The notes below the pieces were generated by a model. The model saw only the letters and a list, made by a program, of their open reading frames with translations, did no database searches and had not been told where the DNA came from. A DNA stretch of 64,000 nucleotides from Trichomonas tenax. Taxonomy: Eukaryota > Parabasalia > Trichomonadida > Trichomonadidae. Where the stretch lies: assembly GCA_023091735.1 (NCBI GenBank), contig JALKBU010000183.1:1-64000 (forward strand), read 5' to 3'. Positions 60,506-64,000 of this stretch are shown here, in pieces (within the stretch, counting starts at the first letter, position 1; each line of letters begins with the position of its first letter). Made by a program: the position numbers and the translations under genes.

Positions 60506-63375
60506 ATGATAAAATTATTTTTGATGTCTGATTTAAACACTCTTATCACTCATGTAAAGAACGGTGATAAGAATGCCGCCTACACTTTGTACACGCTGTA
60601 CCGAAATAGCGATTTTCCAAGTGGTGAATGCACTCTGCTCGATATTGTTAAAATTCTCGTAGGTGGGCCTATAGAGCAGCCATCAGACATCGACATTGAA
60701 ACAGATTTTGTCAAATTACCAGCAATTTTATACAAATCAAATTTTAGGCCAAATTTGTTAACGACTCAGCAAAAACTAGATATACTATCACGCGTCACTC
60801 AACACCTTCTTTTACAAAACGCAATGTATTTCATTGAAGAGCCTTCTCCATATTCATTTTTTCTTGGCTACAACATACTGACCAATACGATAGCTCCACG
60901 GATTCCTCCCCTCGATTTAGACAAAATAAGAAGCTATTTATTAACAGAAGACGATATTTTTCCAGCATTCACATTAATTTACGACATTTTTACAGTCAAA
61001 TACCATATGTTCCAGGTACCTGAGAGCTACAGAGATATTTCGTTCTTTTATTTGTATCCATTCATTAATAATCCACTAAATTACAGAAAATCAATTCCAA
61101 AAGACTTTTATCTAATGAAAGACAGTGTGTTATTACAAATATTTCAAGAAGTTATGCAAAATGGAGATCTTACACGTGATATTGCTGCATATGTATCTAA
61201 AAAATGTGGAGTTTCATTCTTTCAAATTCCTCAATTCATCGAAATTCTTCCAGAAGAACACTATTCTACTTTTATATCCACTGCCGATATTAATATTATT
61301 GCTCGAACGCTTACAAATCAACAATTTAAAAAATATATAATTTCAAATATGAATGATATCAAATTTGCACGAAGATTCATGCATGACAATGCATTCATAG
61401 ACTTAATAGTTGAATATATTATTGCCAATTTAGCAAAAAAACCAATTCATTGCATTCAGTTAATTCAAATGTCAACAATTGAACAAAATCTTATATTGCA
61501 TCTTATGAAATCCTTTAACTTCGAGAACCATGATATGAAATTTTCAACAGATATCATCGAATTTTTCCATGTCATGTTATCTTATGCAGGAGTTGTTCCT
61601 GCTGTTATTCCAGACAAATATATGGTATTACCACCTTCTCCATCATGGAGTGATGGTCCTACTGCAAATCCATTCATAAATTACGCAAAAGAATGCAAAA
61701 ATGAAGTATGTTTTTATTGCATTGATTGCAAATTATTTCTCTGCAAATATTGCGTAAATAAGCACATTGCTCATAACTATAGGCCTACTAAGACTAGGGA
61801 GATACCTTGTGAACACACGCAAGAAAAACACTTGAAAGTTGTTGATAGATTCATCACAACATTAATGTTGAAGATTGTGAAAAATGCTTCATACATATGT
61901 TCATTATATACTGGTGATCCAAAGAAATATCCATACATAGACAAACAGCTGCTAGAGAGAAAGCCCATACAGATTCACATGATCAGTAAAGTGTCAATAA
62001 ATGAACATCAAGATGATGAATTTGTCTGCCATGGAAACAAATTTTTCTATAATGAAAAATATGTAATTACAAATGAAGGAAAGAAACATGAATTCCCACA
62101 GAATATACAAATATATCACAACGAAAAGAATGCAATTGTTTTATCTTCAAATGCATTATATAGAATTTACCCTGTTTTCGAAAAATTGAAAATCGAGGAA
62201 ATGGGATCAGTTGAAATTCAAAAAGTAGTATTTTACAAAGATTACGTGATTGTTGTTTGCTTCCAGAACATTTTGTACTAGACTCAGAAGCAACATGTGT
62301 TCTTAATAGATATGAGTTCCAAACGAAAATCACAAGCGTTATTAGATTCGAATCTTCGATGTGCGATTTTATTGCAATCACTTCAAAGAACATTATTTAT
62401 ACATCTCCTATTCTTGAACCAGCTCTCATCATTCATAACACATATAAATCAGACGTATTAGTATCTGAAAATGATGGAATCATTTTAATTTCGACATTAG
62501 ATGATGCATCATTTTACACTTTTGATTCATTCATTTCCAAAACGCAGTTTTATGATTGCAAATGGGGCAAAGTGAAAGACTTTATTTACATCAAACAAAT
62601 ATCATCCTTTTTGCTGATAGATGATGTTGGATTTGTTGTTATGTCATTGTATGCTCAAAGGATGTATTTGAGACTCTTCGAAGGAAAATTTAACAATTTC
62701 AAAGTTTCCCAGAATTCCATTAAACTTTTCTCAATAGGAAATATATACGAAATCGATCTCAGATTGCTGATCAATCCAATATTCAAGAGAGAGCCGAACT
62801 TGAATCCATATTCTTCTTTATTTAACAACGCCGTCATTAAGAAATACAAAATAAATAACAACGCAAAATGCTTCGTCAAAGTAAATGATTTTGTTCCTGT
62901 TGCAGCAGTTTTGAAAGCAGCAAATCCTCCACAAGCTGTGTATGTCAACAATCAGTACATAGTTTTAAATCAACAGAAAAAGTGCATCACATTATTACCA
63001 CTAAATCCTGTATTACATATTATGATGTGTGATGGTGTTAGCGTTAAAGTTTTTTATCAACCTGCATCAATCATCAATTATCATCCTCATGAAGTGCTTC
63101 TTCGCGACAACTTTGTTATTTTTGAAAATACTATTAAGTCGCTATTCCATCACTGCGTTATTAGTTTGTCAGACAGAATCAATCTATCAGATAAATTTAA
63201 ATCATTCACTGTATCATTCATTAAACTTATTCCTGATTCTTCGCGCATTCTTGTGCTGAAATTGTTCACATTGGAGGATGAAACAAACCCTAATTATCAA
63301 GAAATACTCAAACAATGTGCTCTCCCTAATATTATCAAAGATAATTTATTTGATGCATTTATATCTAAGGAATAG
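60506..63375 (+). pseudogene. Zinc-finger (B-box-like) / beta-propeller-like protein, frameshifted near 62,275
   Basis: First frame 60506-62281 (592 codons; ATG 60524, MSDLNTLITHVKNGDKNAAY, is another start; earlier frame only from TTG). Second frame about 62257-63375. At ...NILY-TAG the sequence in the other frame continues DSEATCVLNRYEFQTKIT, so one missing base explains the break. First part: helical repeats, then a Cys/His cluster CKNEVCFYCIDCKLFLCKYC...HIAH (about residues 400-430), like a B-box or UBR-type zinc binder. Second part: blade-like beta repeats (YVIVVCFQ; FIAITSKNIIYTS). Joined length would be about 950 residues. It may be a pseudogene, a sequencing error or programmed frameshifting. 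UBR/E3 ligase membership is conjecture. Confidence 0.55.
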
Positions 63376-63779
63376 AAAAAAATGATTTGCATAGTTATGT
63401 TTTTGTTTGTTTTTCATTCTTATGAACGAACTTTATTTATTTAATTTTAAAAATATATATTATATTAAAATTATCCAATTTATATCATTGTATTAAAAAT
63501 CCTGTGTGTTTTAAAATTTTAGTTTTATGAAGTTTTAAACTTGACCAGATTTTTCGAATTTGAAATTGCTAAAGCGATAGATGTGTATCTTGCTTAATTA
63601 ACACTTGATTTGATAAACATTGCGTGAATGATCTTGCATAAGTGTATTTTTAATAAAAACAAACAAAACTAATAAATTTCTTTCAAACTATAACAAAAAG
63701 AACCAAAAAGATTCATGCTAATACAAAGCTAGGTAACTGGCTTGCTTCTCTTCTATCAAAATTAACAATTATCAAAATA
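63376..63779. other. Intergenic between convergent genes
   Basis: AT-rich spacer; no supported feature. Confidence 0.4.
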
Positions 63780-64000
63780 TCATAATTTTTGTTCTTTTTC
63801 TTCATTATGTTTATCTTCTTCTTTCTCTTCAGTCTTATGTTCGTCTTCTTCCTCTTTTTCCTCCTTTTCATCAGGTTTTATTCCATATTTTTCTTCGAGC
63901 TCCATTCGAACGCTCTCTTTGAGTTTCTTTGGCGGTGGCATCATTTGTAAACCACCATCTACATAGAAAATCGGCAGTTTCGGATAAAGTTTGTGTATTT
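63780..64000 (-). CDS. C-terminal end of a charged protein (partial, cut by window edge)
   Basis: Minus strand, open from 64000 to a TGA at 63780-63782, about 72 residues visible. It begins HKLYPKLPIFYVDGGLQMMP, then PPPKKLKESVRMELEEKYGI, followed by an acidic/basic tail of E, K and D (DEKEEKEEEDEHKTEEKEED). The even codon use and lack of stops support a real gene whose body lies beyond the window. Function unknown; a similar charged tail occurs on many chaperones and scaffolds. Confidence 0.6.
   Translation of the reverse strand, partial: IHKLYPKLPIFYVDGGLQMMPPPKKLKESVRMELEEKYGIKPDEKEEKEEEDEHKTEEKEEDKHNEEKEQKL

Overview
The window looks like nuclear DNA of a parabasalid (trichomonad) protist, most plausibly Trichomonas or Tritrichomonas. 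The base composition is AT-rich, genes appear intronless and are packed on both strands, and most genes carry a TCA-plus-T-rich initiator-like element 8 to 21 bases before the ATG, implying almost no 5' UTR. The gene repertoire also fits: a BspA-type leucine-rich-repeat surface protein, a GAF-domain cyclic nucleotide phosphodiesterase, a TBC RabGAP, a BTB/discoidin protein, a small Ser/Thr kinase and an NT-C2/coiled-coil protein. Genus and species cannot be fixed from this sequence alone.

Layout. 1-5,170 is a gene graveyard. It holds a broken coiled-coil gene bracketed by GC-rich hairpins, a stretch of small decayed ORFs with ATGA overlaps that may be a dead Maverick/Polinton-like element, and a 1.04 kb element with long terminal inverted repeats (TIRs) but no transposase. 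5,561-12,819 carries a possible longin-type protein, an acidic 18-residue-repeat protein, an inositol polyphosphate 5-phosphatase divergent from an unknown gene across only 26 bp, an auxin-efflux-carrier-like permease and a TEX264-like GyrI-domain membrane protein. 13,342-16,674 is a broken BspA-like gene. 17,382-35,560 holds a GT8 glycosyltransferase-like protein, a TBC RabGAP, a BTB/discoidin protein divergent from an ARM-repeat protein, a Pro/Gln-rich protein and three large helical or coiled-coil proteins of unknown function. 35,612-39,105 is a second decayed surface-protein gene, interrupted by a 1,070 bp element with a TIR and a 9-bp target-site duplication. 40,217-40,899 is a second, shorter copy of the first TIR element. 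41,380-64,000 contains the NT-C2/DIL-like protein, the GAF-PDE, a Pro/Tyr-rich protein, a small conserved protein, a kinase, a GCFC/TFIP11-like protein, a codon-biased aldo/keto reductase, a frameshifted zinc-finger/beta-propeller gene, and the 3' end of a charged protein cut by the window edge.

How it fits together. The recognisable genes point to membrane traffic and signalling: RabGAP, phosphoinositide phosphatase, longin-like, TEX264-like, NT-C2, GAF-PDE and kinase. Several enzymes have altered key residues: the GT8 DxD is GAD, the PDE lacks one metal-ligand His, and the kinase HRD is HGD. The most interesting non-coding signal is a short motif, roughly TTTACATGNCAAAA in either orientation. 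It recurs in clusters upstream of several genes (about six copies before the aldo/keto reductase and about six before the Pro/Tyr-rich gene), and three copies sit inside both members of the TIR element family. This raises the possibility that a mobile element spreads a promoter-like cassette. All family assignments come from reading motifs by eye; no database search was run.
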